64,000 bases of DNA from Elymus sibiricus (Eukaryota; Streptophyta; Magnoliopsida; Poales; Poaceae): contig CM077666.1 of the NCBI GenBank assembly GCA_039707655.1, forward strand, positions 302,090,166 to 302,154,165. The letters are read 5' to 3'. Below the pieces are notes generated by a model. The model had not been told where the DNA came from and did no database searches. It saw nothing but the letters and a program-made list of their open reading frames with translations. Shown here piece after piece: positions 12,122-23,269 of this stretch. The first letter of the stretch is position 1. Every line of letters starts with the position of its first letter. A program made the position numbers and the translations under genes.

Positions 12122-12465
12122 TCACGGGCAGAACTTGTAGAGGTGTTGGACGTTCCAGGCGTTAGGCACAGGAACTCCGTCCTCCGTCTCCAGCCGGGCG
12201 GCGCCGGGCTTGGAGATATGGGCAACCCTAAAAGGGCCTTCCAGCATGGGCGAGAACTTGTGAAGTCCCTCCCAGTTCGAGGCCCCGGCGCGAGGTGCGC
12301 AAGCCACTGGAGGGTGGCGCCAGCGTTCCTCAGGCCGAAGGGCATGCGCGCGCCTTCGGCGGCGGAGTTCACGCCCGGACCAGCGCGCGGCAGCAGGAAG
12401 GGCTGCTGAGAGCGGGTCTTGTTGAGGCTCATGAAGTCGACACACATACATTCCTTGCCGCCTTT
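12122..12465 (-). pseudogene. E2 pol remnant: RT fragment joined to integrase C-terminus
   Basis: On the minus strand the piece starts in RT with GGKECMCVDFMSLNKT, continuing the RT interrupted at 14062, then MPFGLRNAGATLQ of the RT palm. It breaks off and is followed in another frame by the end of integrase (WEGLHKFSPMLEGPFRVAHI, ending HLYKFCP, stop at 12122). The catalytic YVDD of RT, RNase H and the integrase DDE core are absent. A large internal deletion explains this. The adjacent solo LTR is a later, separate insertion. Confidence 0.8.
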
Positions 12466-14056
12466 TGAAAGCACACTTGCTCCCTTGGTGGTTTTGGTAA
12501 TTCATGCCAACATACATATTGTTGGACTAATACTTTTATCTAGTGAATTTCAGACAAGTTCAACAATGGCATGGCAGGGACAAGAGGACGTGGAACCCCT
12601 TCAAAATGCTAAGGACAAGGATTGGCAAAAGATCAAGACTCTACATTTTTGGTTTAGTGATCCAAGATCACATTGAGTCCATAGGAAAGCCAATACTATT
12701 AAAAGGGGATGCGGTGTTGCTTAATGGTCCTTTTGCTCAAGTGCTTAGTGACAGTACTCCTAAATCCTCAACCACTCTCTCTACCCAAATATGTCCAAAA
12801 CCCACATTCCAACTCAGCCCCATCGAAATTTCCTATCCGGAGCCACCGAGTTCACCTAGACTTAGCCACTGCCAAAACCCTAACAAATCGGATCCACCGA
12901 TATGGATCTCGGTCCCACCGAGATGGCCTTGCCAACTCTCTGTGATCATTTGCACCTACTTCGGTCTCACCGAGTTTTGCAAATCGGTCTCACCGAGATG
13001 GCTTGCCAACTCTCTGTTGCCTTATTGCTTCACTTCGGTCCTACCGAGTTGATGCAATCGGTGCCACCGAGATGAGGTTTGCCCTAGCCATTGCACTTCG
13101 GTCCATCCGAGTTGTTTCTATCGGTCCCACCGAGATTCCTAATGTTCATATCTTTTACACAGTTCGGTGCTACCGAGATTATGGTTTCGGTGCCACCGAG
13201 TTGGGTCAAAAGTGTGTAACGGTTGGATTTTGTGTGGAGGCTATATATACCCTCCACCACTTCCTTCTCAGAAGAGAGAGCCATCAGAACGTGCCTACAC
13301 TTCCACTACACATTTTCTGAGAGAGAACCACCTACTCATGTGTTGAGATCAAGAGATTCCATTCCTACCATTTGAACCTTGATTTCTAGCCTTTCCCAAG
13401 TTGCTTTCCACGCAAATCCTTCTTCCACCATAGCCAAATCTGTGAGGAGTTGTTTGAGTGTTGGGAAGACTATCATTTGAAGCACAAGAGCAAGGAGTTC
13501 ATCAACAACACACCGTCTATTACCTTTTGGAGAGTGCTGTCTCCTAGATTGGTTAGGTGTAACTTGGGAGCCTCCGACATGATGTGGAGTTGAACCAAGG
13601 AGTTTGTAAGGGCAAGGAGATCGCCCACTTCGTGAAGATCTACCCCGAGTGAGGCTAGTCCTTCGTGGACGTAAGCCATGGTGGAATAGACAAGGTTGCT
13701 TCTTCGTGGACCCTTCGTGGGTGGAGCCCTCTGTGGACTCGCACAACCGTTACCCTTCGTGGGATGAAGTCTCCATCAACGTGGACGTACGATAGCACCA
13801 CCTATCGGAACCACACCAAAAACCACCGTGTCTTCATTGCGTTTGATCTTCCATACTCTACCTCTTTACATTCCGTACTTTTGCATGCCTTACTATTTCC
13901 GCTGCTCAATCTCTAGATATGCATGTGTAGAAAGTATTGGAGTGATCTTAACTTGTGCCAAAATCTGCCTAAGTTCCAAGAGAAATTAAAATCTGCAACT
14001 TTGGTTGGTTAAGTGTCTATTCACCCCCCCTCTAGACCTATCTCCTCGATCCCACA
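12466..14056 (+). mobile_element. Solo LTR (1.6 kb) with array of CGGT-ACCG palindromes
   Basis: Starts TGAAAGCACACTTGCTCCC and ends CTCGATCCCACA, flanked by the 5-bp duplication CCTTT (12461-12465 and 14057-14061), so it is a complete insertion into the RT of E2. A TATA box CTATATATAC at 13241-13250 points to plus orientation. Between about 12838 and 13205 there are about eleven copies of a short palindromic motif of the type TCGGTCCCACCGAGA. I recognise the sequence as a common Triticeae LTR but do not trust myself to name the family. No coding sequence. Confidence 0.85.
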
Positions 14057-14061
14057 CCTTT

Positions 14062-16773
14062 CTTGGGGACGACGACTGGGTTGGCGAGCCATTCGGGATG
14101 GCGCACCTCACGGACGACTCCAGCCTCTTGCAGCTTGTGCACTTCCTGAATGATGAATTCTCGCTTCTCGGGTGCTTGGCGCCGCGCTTTTTGCTTGACA
14201 GGGCGTGCATTGGGGCACACTGCTAAGTGGTGCTCGATCACCTCCCTCGGCACACCGGACAAATCAGATGCTTTCCAGGCGAAAACATCCGAATTTGCCC
14301 GAAGGAAGGTGACGAGCATGCTTTCCTATGCAGGAGGGAGGTCGGCGCCGATGGTGAAGGCGGGGCCTGAGCCGCTACCGTCAACCGACACCTTCTTCAT
14401 CTTGGCGCGGTCCTGAGAGAATAGCTGCTTCTTCTTCACGGGCGCGGCCTCAGGAGGCTCGACCGCGTCCTCGTCAGCCGGGTGGGCAGTCGCGGCAGCC
14501 ATGTAGGCGTGCTCAAGGGACCAGATCGCGTCCTTCTCGTGGCAGGAGACGGTGATGATGCCGCTGCAGCTAGGCATCTTGAGAACGTTGTAGGCATGAT
14601 GAGACACCGCAATGAACTTGGCGAGCGCGGGATAGCCCAGGATGGCGTTGTAGGGTAGGCCGATGTGGGCGACGTCGAAGTCGATGAGCTCAGTGTGGTA
14701 GTTCTTGCGGGTGCCGAAGGTGACGGGGAGGCGCACCTACCCCAGAGGCACTATGGAGCCGTTGGTTACACCTGAGAAGGGCCTCGTCGGCATGAGCTGC
14801 TCGTAAGGCACCTGAAGCTGCTCGAAGGTCTCGATGGAGATCACGTTAAGGCCGGTGCCTCCATCGATGAGGGTCTTGGTGACCACGACGCTGCTGATGG
14901 TGGGAGTGCACAGCATGGGGAGCACGCCTGTGGTGGTCGCGGACTTGGGGTGGTCCTTGGAGTCGAAGGTGATGGCGTACTGCGACCACTTGAGGGGCCG
15001 CGCGGCCTCTGGCCTCGGGAGGGCGGCGTTCACCTCGCGAGAGAACTGCTTGAAGTGGCGGTTGGACGCAGGAGTCTGAGCTCCGCCAAGGATGCAGGCG
15101 ACCGAGCGAGGCTCCTGGTAGCCCCCGGTGCCCTCGTCAGGCTGGTTGACGTCGTTCCTCTGGGGTGGCGGCGACAGCGGTGGAAGAGCGGCGTTGGCCT
15201 GAGGGTTTGCCTCACGAGGCTGGTCACGCCAGGCGGCCTCATGAGGCTGGTCGCGCCAGCCTTGGCGGAAGTTGCCGTTGCCGCCATGACTGTCCCAGCG
15301 GTTGCCGCTGCGGCCACCTCCGCGACCGGCGCCACGGTCATTGCAGTCGCCTCGGCGCCCCAGGCGCTCGTCACGGAGCAGCTTGAGCTCCTTGCAGTCT
15401 TCGGTGTTGTGGGAGCGCGAGTTGTGGTAGGCGCAGAGAGGGCGGTCGTCTCTCTTAGGCTCGTCACGGTCACGGCCGCGCTTCTGCTCGGGCTCCGCCG
15501 CAAGCACGGTAGGGCCCTTGCGCTTGACGTCCTTGCTCATGGCCTTAGCGGCGTCAGGCGCCGCATTGGGGTCGTTGTGGACGAAGAGGCGACCTTCTTC
15601 AGCCTTGGCGCACTTGTCAGCGAGGTCAAACAGCTCAAGCACCGAGTCGAGCTGGTCGTTGATGGCGAGCTTCTCGCGCATCTTGATGTCCGCGACGCCA
15701 GTGGAGAACGCAGAGATGCCGGCCGCGTCTGAGGCACACAGAATCTTGTTGCGCACCTGGCTGAAGCGCTGGATGTACTTGCGGAGGGTCTCGTCCGGGC
15801 GTTGCCGCACATGGCGCAGGTCGTTGATGGTGAGGGAGCGGTCGTGCGTGCCCTTGAAGTTGGCGACGAACTAGTCGCAGAGCTCGCCCCACGATGAGAT
15901 GGACGCCGCAGGGAGGTTCATGAGCCAAGAGCGCGGGCCGTCCTTGAGGGCCATGGGGAACTAGTTCACCATGACCTTGTCGTCACCGTTCGTCGCCTCG
16001 ATGCTCAACGCGTAGGGCTGAAGGAACTCCATGGGGTTGGGGGTGCCGTCGTAGCGTGGAGGCAGGTCCGGCTTGAACTTTACGGGCCACACCACCCGGC
16101 GCAGCTCGCGAGTGAAGGCGCGGCAGCCCACGCCACTCGAGGGGACGCCGCCAGCGAGGGCGGCGCGGTTCTGGCGCCCAGCCGCCGCGACCTCCTGGAC
16201 GGCCCGGTCTTGGCGCCGGCGCAGCTGCTCGAGAAGCACACGCGCATCAGGCGGCGCACGGCGGACGATCTGGCAGCTGGCCTCGTCCCGGACCGGAGAG
16301 GACAAGCCGTGAGACGGCTCGCGTGCTCGCGCGTTGCGCTGGTGCTCGGCGGGTTTGTCGCGGAGAGGAGGTGGTGGGGGAGCGCCATGCGCTACGTCCC
16401 CAGCGCGAGACAGTGGAGGACGGAGCGAGTGGGAAGGCGTAGGAGCGTCCCCGGCGGCGTTGGCGAGCTCGGTGATGCGGCCAAGCCAGGTGTCATAGCC
16501 GGTGTCAGCTGGACGGTAGCGCAGCAGCTCGCGCGCCATGAGCAGGGCAGCCTGCGCGTTCTGCGGCCCACGGCGGGCGAGGGAGGAGGAGGTCGTGGCG
16601 GTGCGGCCGCCTACCTGCACAGAGGGGTGCAGGGAGGAGTCCTGCTGCTCGTGGGCGGTAGGGTCGGTGGCAGCTGCAGCCTCGACACGGCGGCGGTTGC
16701 CGCGGCCCACCGGCTCCGTCTGGGCAATGCGACCCGCCCTGCGCTCAGCGCGCTCGCGGCGAGCGTTGGCCAT
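14062..16773 (-). pseudogene. E2 gag-protease-RT start, one frame broken by four TAG codons
   Basis: Start chosen at 16773 (MANARRERAERR) just after the primer site. In a single frame it runs through a low-complexity N-terminus, the gag core (FKPDLPPRYDGTPNPMEFLQ; RPDETLRKYIQRFSQVR), a variant zinc knuckle CAYHNSRSHNTEDC (CX2HX4HX4C), the aspartic protease motif TLIDGGTGLNVIS and the start of RT (DVFAWKASDLSGVP...PEWLANPVVVPKK). The frame is interrupted only by TAG at 15963-15961, 15873-15871, 14739-14737 and 14328-14326. The RT continues at 12465 beyond the solo LTR. Products would be the capsid-like gag and the polyprotein protease, but this copy is dead. Confidence 0.88.
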
Positions 16774-16819
16774 GGAAGCTAGTGGAGTGGAGGATGGGAC
16801 GGAAGAACAGTAGCGCACC

Positions 16820-16837
16820 CCTACTTGGTGTGCCAAA
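16820..16837 (-). other. E2 primer binding site
   Basis: Directly next to the 5' LTR, reading TTTGGCACACCAAGTAGG on the minus strand. Compare the TTGGCGCCCACCG-type site of E3. This is where a tRNA would prime minus-strand DNA synthesis. Confidence 0.65.
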
Positions 16838-17736
16838 TGTCAGAATTCGGGCTCCGAGGACCCAAAGGTTTGAACACTGGGGTGAGCTCGTTCCTACCGC
16901 TTCGTCCCTCCACTACAGCTAAACTACGGCGAAGCTACGGCGAGAGCGCGCTGGCGAGGGTAGGCCGGAGACACGATGGTTTACCCAGGTTCGGGCCACC
17001 TTGCGGTGTAAAACCCTACTCCTGCTTGGTTGGGATTGCTCTAGTGAGTACAAGCGTACAAGGTGAGGAAGGTGGAATCGGTCTCGGATCCTCTCGGGTT
17101 CCTCTCTACAGCGGCACCTTGCCCTCCTTTATAGTTGCCTTGGTCCTCTTCCCCCGAAAACATTGGCTGGAAGGGTTGCCACACAATGGCAATTTTGAAG
17201 GGGGACAGGGGCGCAGTCTATCCTAACAAAAGATGGTCTTCGCCTACAAAGCGCTTATCCATGACGCGCCGGTGGGCTTGGTGATAACCTCCGCCCTGCG
17301 CGTCCACCGTCTTGGTCTCCTTTCACCGATCGGGCAACCTTTGGGGGTTGCTTTGGGAAACGGACTGCTGGCCTTGTTCCCTTAACACAAAAGGGGAAAT
17401 CCTCTCTATCCGCGCCTGCTGGCGCGGCCTCTGTCGCCATTCGTCGCCGCGCGCGTCACCCACGTGATGGGCACGAGACCGCGCGACCGAGCCGAACGGG
17501 ACTCGTCTTGCATGTCCTCAGGAGGGTGCCTCGGGAGGCAACCTCGGGAGGCCGCCTCGCGAGATGGCCTCGCGAGGCCCTCGGTGAAGTGGCTGTCTTG
17601 CTCGCCCGCTCCCTGAGGAGGGGTCCTCAGGAGGCCGGGGTCTCACAAGGGGTTTTGCTTGAGGCGCCTGCTGGTGGGCCACCTGTTGGGCCGCGGGCAA
17701 ACGGGCCTAGGTACCCTGGGTTCCATGGGCCCGACA
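16838..17736 (-). repeat. E2 5' LTR
   Basis: 899-bp partner of 6186-7108, starting TGTCAGAATTCGG and ending GGGCCCGACA. A CTATAAAGG box on the minus strand lies near 17127-17134. It contains the shared Tat LTR box at 16980-17031. It lacks about 24 bp present near 7045-7075 of the other LTR. Confidence 0.9.
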
Positions 17737-17741
17737 CGTAT

Positions 17742-18344
17742 CATATGGTGTTATTTTAGTACGAACTCTAGGGCTGTTTGTGACACTTATAGGAATTGCT
17801 CAATAGATTGATCGGAAAGAATAACTTTTAGGTGGTTTCGTACCCTACAACAATTTCTATCTTATGTTCTCCGCTAATAGGAACTTTTGAGTGATTCTTT
17901 GTCACACGTTGAGGGATTGTTATATGATCCAATTATGTTAGCATTGTTGAGGGATCGCACTAGTGAAAGTATGAACCCTAGGCCTTGTTTTTAAGCATTG
18001 CAATACCGTTTGTGCTCACTTTTGTTACTTGCTACCTTGCTGTTTTTTTATTTTCAGATTACAAAAATATATTTCTACTATCCATACTACACTTGTATCA
18101 CCATCTCTTCGCCGAACTAGTGCACCTATACAAATTGCCATTGTATTGGGTGTGTTCGGGACACAAGAGATTTCTTGTATTTGATTGCAGGGTTGTTTGA
18201 GAGAGACCATCTTCATCCTATGCCTCCCGCAGATTGATAAACCTTAGGTCATCCACTTGAGGGAAATTTATTACTGTCCTACAAAACTCTGCGCTTGGAG
18301 GCCCAACACGAGTCTACAAGAATAAAGTTGCGTAGTAGGCATCA
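17742..18344 (+). mobile_element. Sabrina-type 3' LTR, right part
   Basis: Continues the LTR broken at 6185, with TCATATGGTGTTATTTTAGTACGAACTC and on to the end GTAGTAGGCATCA at 18344. The next five bases GTACA are the expected TSD, but the left partner is outside the window. Confidence 0.87.
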
Positions 18345-18510
18345 GTACAATATTGAAGTCTTCCTCAAGAGGACGAAGGTTGGGCGGGCAATTATCCATA
18401 GCCACTGGCCTAAAGTTGCAAGGACATTCAACATCACTGAAGGCTCAATATTCGCTTTCCGCTTCAGCAGTTTTCCAGATGAGATTCATCTATCTATTTA
18501 CCGTGTATGA
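18345..18510 (+). pseudogene. B3-domain-like C-terminal coding fragment
   Basis: About 54 codons, open from the LTR junction to a TGA at 18508-18510. The peptide has the look of the second half of a B3 DNA-binding domain: VGRAIIHSHWPKVARTF followed by ITEGSIFAFRF and a final strand LSIYRV. The pattern is W-P, a turn with EGS/D, then F-F-R-F and a closing hydrophobic strand. The 5' part was cut off by the Sabrina-type insertion. It may be a real B3 gene remnant or a gene piece carried by the CACTA-like DNA that follows. Recognition is by eye only. Confidence 0.45.
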
Positions 18511-19198
18511 TGCTACTTTTCAAAGGTTTTTAGATGTTGCATGTGAAACTTGGTGCTGTTGTGTAATGCCGTAGGTAGCTATATGCCTATATGGTGTAAC
18601 TGAGTGCTGATGCTATCTGATGTAATTCAATTATGAAATCCTGGTTGCCATAATACGGATATGAAATATATGGTGTGTTTGATATGAAATGTCAATTTGA
18701 TTTCTAAATGGATTATCAATAATTGGCCAATTAGCCTGCTTATTGGGTTTTTCTATTGCAGACGGTTTCTCAGAAAACACCGTGGGCGATGAACTCAAAC
18801 AACCCACACAGTTTCTAGAAAGTAGGCGTGTTGGATCAATGAACAATCACACACGACTTCCGCCTAATAAATGTTTGCGTTAGGCCACCTTGCACAAATG
18901 TTTCCACATAAAAATTGTGTGTGATGTACATACGAACAGAAAAGTTTGTCTGGGATTCACTGTGTGGGATGTACGTACGAACGGAAATGATTGGGCCTGT
19001 ATAATTGTGTGCGATGGCTCGCCCGATCGCACACGAGCTCTTTTTGCCCCGCGCGTGTGACTGGAGGACCTATCACCGACCGTTTCTGGGTCATTTGGGA
19101 AGGACCCCCCTATCGCACACACAGGCAAGGCGATGGTTTAAAACTCTGTCGTGGAAAGGGGGTAAAAACTGTTTGTATAGGATGTCTCTGCACCAGTG
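18511..19198. mobile_element. CACTA-like subterminal region and terminus
   Basis: No gene. From about 18760 the sequence repeats GTGTGNGATG / CATCNCACAC-type words in both orientations (for example 18917-18926, 18960-18969, 19006-19015, 19026-19035) and GACGGTTT-like words. This is typical of the subterminal repeats of Triticeae CACTA elements. It ends in CACCAGTG at 19198, close to a CACTAGTG end, directly against the truncated E3 LTR. The left limit is unclear; 18511-18750 is AT-rich with nothing recognisable. Confidence 0.5.
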
Positions 19199-19586
19199 CT
19201 CGTCAGAAGGCCCAAGTAAAGGAGACTTCCTAACTTGGTAGGCAAGGTAGATAAGTGTTAGTTTAAGATACGGGTTAAACAGTATGACCCGGACTCTTCT
19301 GTAAAACCAGGGACTTGACCTGTTATATAAAGGCGAGCCCCTTGGGACGAAAAGACTAAGTTGCAATCTCTCGAGAGCCAGGTTAGCGAATCCGCATCCT
19401 TGTAATCGAGATCCAGAGCAATATCAATCAAGCAGGAGTAGGCTTTTACCTCCACCGTGAGGGGCCGAACTTGGGTAAACCTATTTCTCTCCTTTCTGTT
19501 TAACCCCGTTCAAGCTTCCACGCAACTGCGATGGCCTCACAACTAAGTCCTTTCACAAGGACATCTGCCATGACAAAACCACGACA
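19199..19586 (+). repeat. E3 5' LTR (lacks first ~170 bp)
   Basis: Starts abruptly at CTCGTCAGAAGGCCCAAG, which corresponds to about 50423 in the 3' LTR, so the U3 start is missing. A TTATATAAAGG TATA box is at about 19323-19333. The shared Tat LTR box is at 19427-19480. Ends CCACGACA before the primer site. Confidence 0.9.
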
Positions 19587-19587
19587 G

Positions 19588-19607
19588 TTGGCGCCCACCG
19601 TGGGGTC
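19588..19607 (+). other. E3 primer binding site
   Basis: TTGGCGCCCACCGTGGGGTC directly follows the 5' LTR after one base. This is the usual primer-site type of Tat-lineage elements in grasses. Confidence 0.75.
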
Positions 19608-19673
19608 AGCGCATGGTGGAGTTGAGTTCTTGGCAGGAGCTCCTTCGGGGATCGAGGGACATGCGATCGGTCA

Positions 19674-22251
19674 GATGACTAAGAGTCGCCGTGGCAAGCT
19701 CTACATCGATGATTCTGGCTGGGGCCCCGAGGCCGACTCAATCGAGTACAGGTACCAGGTCCCCTTCGGCAAGATCCATGTCTTCATCGGCGTCATCGGC
19801 GAGTCAGCCGCCGGGTTAGATGTCATCACCAACACCGAGTCAGCCCGCCACGCCAGTCCCTGCCAGGCGAGACCCGGCCCACCGAGAGCCGGCCAGAGGC
19901 ATGCCTTTGTGGGCTTCACCCAGGGGATGGCCCTGTCAGAAAATTCAATGTCTGGCGATGACACGCTCGCCTACTCTAACGGCGAGTCGTCGATGGGGGA
20001 GACTGAGTCAATCTGCCCCCTGTTTGATGGCAAGTTGGGGGGTCACTCCGATGATGAAGTTTTTCCAGAGTCCCACGAGCCAGCTTGATTTTCTGTGGTC
20101 TACATGGCTGGGACCCAGAATCAGCCCTGCGACCCGGCGGATCCAGCGGCAGGATAGAATCTCACCATTGCCGGCTTGGGGACGACCGGCTCAGGTGTTG
20201 CCAGATCTCAAAAGACCGGGGCGCAGGCGCTCTCCGAGATGATGACCACCCTTGCGACTCTTTTGGCAGAGCCGGTCACTGTCGAGAACGCTGCAGCACG
20301 CAACGCAGAAATTACAATGTGTCGCGAGCAGTTAAGCAAGATCCAGTAGGATATCAACGCAGAAAACACCCGCATGGCGGAGTCGCAGGCTCACATCGCC
20401 GAGGAAATGCAGCGCCTGGAGGCTAAGGACCTTTATCTCAGCCACCGTCAGAGCGAGTCAGATATCGTTCACCAGAGGAGACATCAGAGCCGGCTTCCAG
20501 CCCACATTGTGCCAACTCAGCTGTTTTGCATGCCGCGTGACCCATCTGCTCCGGTGAACCCGGGGGATGGTGTTGTGTCCCCAGACGGGCCTATTGCAGC
20601 AGCCGGCTCAGCAGCAGTCACCGGCTCAGCAGCAGCCGCCGCAGATCCAGCAGCAGCAACAGTTGCCGCCTCGCCATTTCCAGACCCCAATTCGACATTA
20701 TTCCAACCCAGTAGATAATGTATTGGCGGCGACCCATAACATAGCAGCAATTCCGATTGAAGGGAACAGTCCTGTTCAGATTGAGGCCAGGAACGCCATC
20801 GAGATGCTGAAGACAGCAGTAACACAGCAAGCAAATTACTCTCATAGCCAGCACCGGCTTCACTCTACCCCATATCCAAGCCGCAGTAGGAGCCGGCATG
20901 CCAAGTCTCCAGCAGTGCACAGCGAAGAAGGGCTCAGCAGTTACCTCTAAATCAGCCACAGCCTAAAATCCCGAACGCACAGGCGATCATCGACGCTGCT
21001 CGTGCCTTACGAGGGTTAGAGGCAAGAAACACAGGTGCAGCATATGTTCAGCCCATTGTACAACCCCCACCCGCCTCAGCCTAGCTAGCAGTCCGCACCA
21101 GTGGCATCACAGGCCGGACTATCGGGACTCCGTGTTTGGTCCCGGCATTACGAGATGCACGGATGCCCTCGGATTTTAAGGGTCCTCGCAAGGTTCCTAA
21201 TTATACAGCCGATTTGGAGCCGGTCGAGTGGATTGAAAGCTATGAGATAGCTATGGATATGATGGAAGCTAGTGATGTTGTCTGTGCTCGTTATCTACCT
21301 CTCATGTTGGAAGGTCCAGCGCGCACTTGGTTGAAAAAATTTCCTACAAATTCCATTAACACCTGACAGGAGTTGAAGGAGCGCTTCATCAAGAATTTCT
21401 AGGGAACTTGCAAGCGTCCAACTACAATCGTTGATCTCGAGCATTGTGTTCAGCGTGATGATGAGTCAGCACATCATTGGTCTCGCCGGATCACAGAAGC
21501 CATCCACTCTTTGGATAGTATCACAGATCACCAGGCGGTCCTTGTCTTGGAAAGAAATTGCAAGTTTCAGCCTTTGGTCTACAAGTTAGGACGTCTCAAG
21601 AGGAAGGTCAAAGATATGGGTGATCTCATGGACGTTTTAACTCGGTATGCTGAGTCTGATAGTACCAAGGATCCAACCTCTAATGATGAGAAGTCTGGCA
21701 AAAGCAAGAAAGCAGTGGCAAGGGTCAGCAGCAGAATAATGGCAACGGAAATAACAATAACAGCCACAAAGGTAAGAATCACGAGGGAGGTTCTGATCTT
21801 GTTGCAAACACCAACACCAGCCCAAAAAGCCAGCATCAGAACAATGGCTCTAGGAAGCCCTTTACTGGTAATCGCCCTCGTAGTTACGAGGAGGCTCTCA
21901 AGGGTCCATTTCCAAAACATAGTTTTGATGGTAAGCCGTCCAGCCATTCGTGGGAAAACTGCTTCATCATGCAAGAATATTCCAAGCGACTTTTTTAGAA
22001 TCATCACAATGGTGGCGGCAATGGTGGACACCCTGGCAATCCTGGACCTGGCAACTCCGGAGCCGGCTTCCAGGGAGCCGGCTCACAGGGGCACTTTGCA
22101 GGCCCCGAGTTCCAAGGGAACGGCGGTCAGAATTTCGGGTTTCAGGGGGCAGGTAATGGTGGAGGCAACAACCACTGGAATAGCCAAGGAAATCAGAGTC
22201 AGGGAGGTCAATCTGGATTTCAGAGCAATCCTAAGCAGCTGAATAGCGGAT
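19674..22251 (+). pseudogene. E3 gag, broken
   Basis: Likely start at 19674 (MTKSRRGKLYIDDSGW). The N-terminal part runs to a stop at 20088. A glutamine/alanine-rich linker follows with shifts. The gag core is near 21163-21630 (WIESYEIAMDMMEASDVV; LMLEGPARTWLKKFP; ELKERFIKNF). In-frame TGA at 21364 replaces an expected Trp and TAG at 21400 replaces an expected Gln. A glycine/asparagine-rich tail follows to about 22251. It would form the virus-like particle shell; this copy is not functional. Confidence 0.8.
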
Positions 22252-22316
22252 AATATCATGTATTCACCACCAGTACATGTAAGCGTGACCGCAAGCTTCA
22301 GAGATGAGCTGTCAAT

Positions 22317-22865
22317 ATGGTTGAGCCAGTAGTTCCTTACTACTTAAACTGGTCAGAGCAGCTAGTGACCTGGAGTCAGGAAGATCACCCTCCACGGATT
22401 GATAACCCAGGTGGTCTTGCTTTGGTGGTAGCTCCACAAGTCGGCGGTTACACCTTGACAAAGGTACTCATGGACGGTGGAAGCAGCATTAATATCCTTT
22501 ATTATGATACTTTCAGACGGATGAACTTGTCCGAGAAGCAGCTCACCCCTTCCACTACAGTCTTTCATGGCATTGTCCCTGGCAAGTCGGCTTACCCTAT
22601 CGGCAGGATTTCTCTGGAAGTTGCCTTTGGCACTGCATTTAACTATCGCTCGGAGTTCTTGTCATTTGAGGTGGTCAAGCTTAAAAGTTTGTGTCATGCC
22701 CTCTTCGGGAGGCCGGCTTATGCACGGTTCATAGCACGTCCATGTTATGTTTATCTGAAGTTGAAAATGCCTGGACCAGAAGGCACTGTTACTGTCAATG
22801 GTAACAGGAAAGTCGCCCTTGAGTGTGAGGACAGCTTGTGCGGCCGAGGAGTTGAAATTCTATAA
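22317..22865 (+). pseudogene. E3 aspartic protease region
   Basis: The Tat-type protease motif VLMDGGSSINILYYDTF is centred near 22465, with the downstream strand ALFGRPAYARFIARPCYVY. A frameshift near 22815 moves the reading into the frame that carries the RT start. The active-site Asp is present. Confidence 0.8.
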
Positions 22866-23269
22866 GGATAATGTTGACCCGGCTGACATGACTTCTCTGA
22901 AGAAACTGACTACGGAATCTGAAGCCTTGCTGAAGTTCAAGTCGTCAAGAGACACCAAGCAAGTCGATTTTACCCCTGGTAATTCCAATGAGCAGTTTAC
23001 CATCGGGGTGAATATGGATCCCAAATAGGAAAGCGCGCTCATCGAGTTCATCCGTGAGAATCGGGACATCTTTCCATGGAAACCTTCTGACATGCTGGGT
23101 GTACTGAGAGAACTCGATGAGCACTCCCTTAATGTAGATCCTAAGTTTAAACCTATACGGCAATACCTCCATCGTTTTAATGAGGACAGACGCAAAGCCA
23201 TTGGAGAAGAGGTGGCTCAGCTCCTAGCTGCCGGGTTCATCGTTGAAGTATTTCATCTAGAGTGGTTGG
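22820..23269 (+). pseudogene. E3 reverse transcriptase, 5' piece
   Basis: Connection domain and RT start: IEFIRENRDIFPWKPSDM, then HSLNVDPKFKPIRQYLHRF and AAGFIVEVFHLEWL. TAG at 23026-23028 (PK*ESALI) replaces a probable Gln. The codon run GAG TGG TTG G is cut at 23269 by the WHAM-type element and continues as CTAACCCAG at 41691. The TSD GTTGG overlaps the coding sequence. Confidence 0.85.

Larger units (their letters stand above)
6186..17736 (-). mobile_element. E2: Tat-type gypsy retrotransposon, pol-deleted, with antisense gene
   Basis: Complete insertion on the minus strand with LTRs at 6186-7108 and 16838-17736. Both LTRs end in GGGCCCGACA, and the element is flanked by CGTAT at 6181-6185 and 17737-17741. 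Minus-strand order from the right: 5' LTR, primer site, gag-protease-start of RT in one frame with four TAG stops, an inserted solo LTR, a short RT remnant fused to the end of integrase, a tandem-repeat region, an opposite-strand gene, then the 3' LTR. The core of RT, RNase H and most of integrase are missing, so it could only have moved with help. The LTRs differ by roughly 5-6 percent plus a gap of about 24 bp (rough hand estimate). Confidence 0.9.

Noticed and set aside
12838..13205. Regular short palindromes as a CRISPR array
   Set aside because: Plant LTR with TSD; repeats are 14-16 bp and imperfect, spacers uneven.
14950..15732. 260-codon open frame on the plus strand opposite the E2 gag
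   Set aside because: Shadow of the GC-rich gag/zinc-knuckle region; Val/Ala-rich with no domain.
15871..15963. Repeated TAG codons in E2 as a sign of an altered genetic code
   Set aside because: Plant nuclear DNA; intact neighbouring frames use normal stops and the pattern fits CHG deamination.
19588..19607. Primer site as part of a tRNA gene
   Set aside because: Only the 18-20 base primer site next to an LTR; no cloverleaf.
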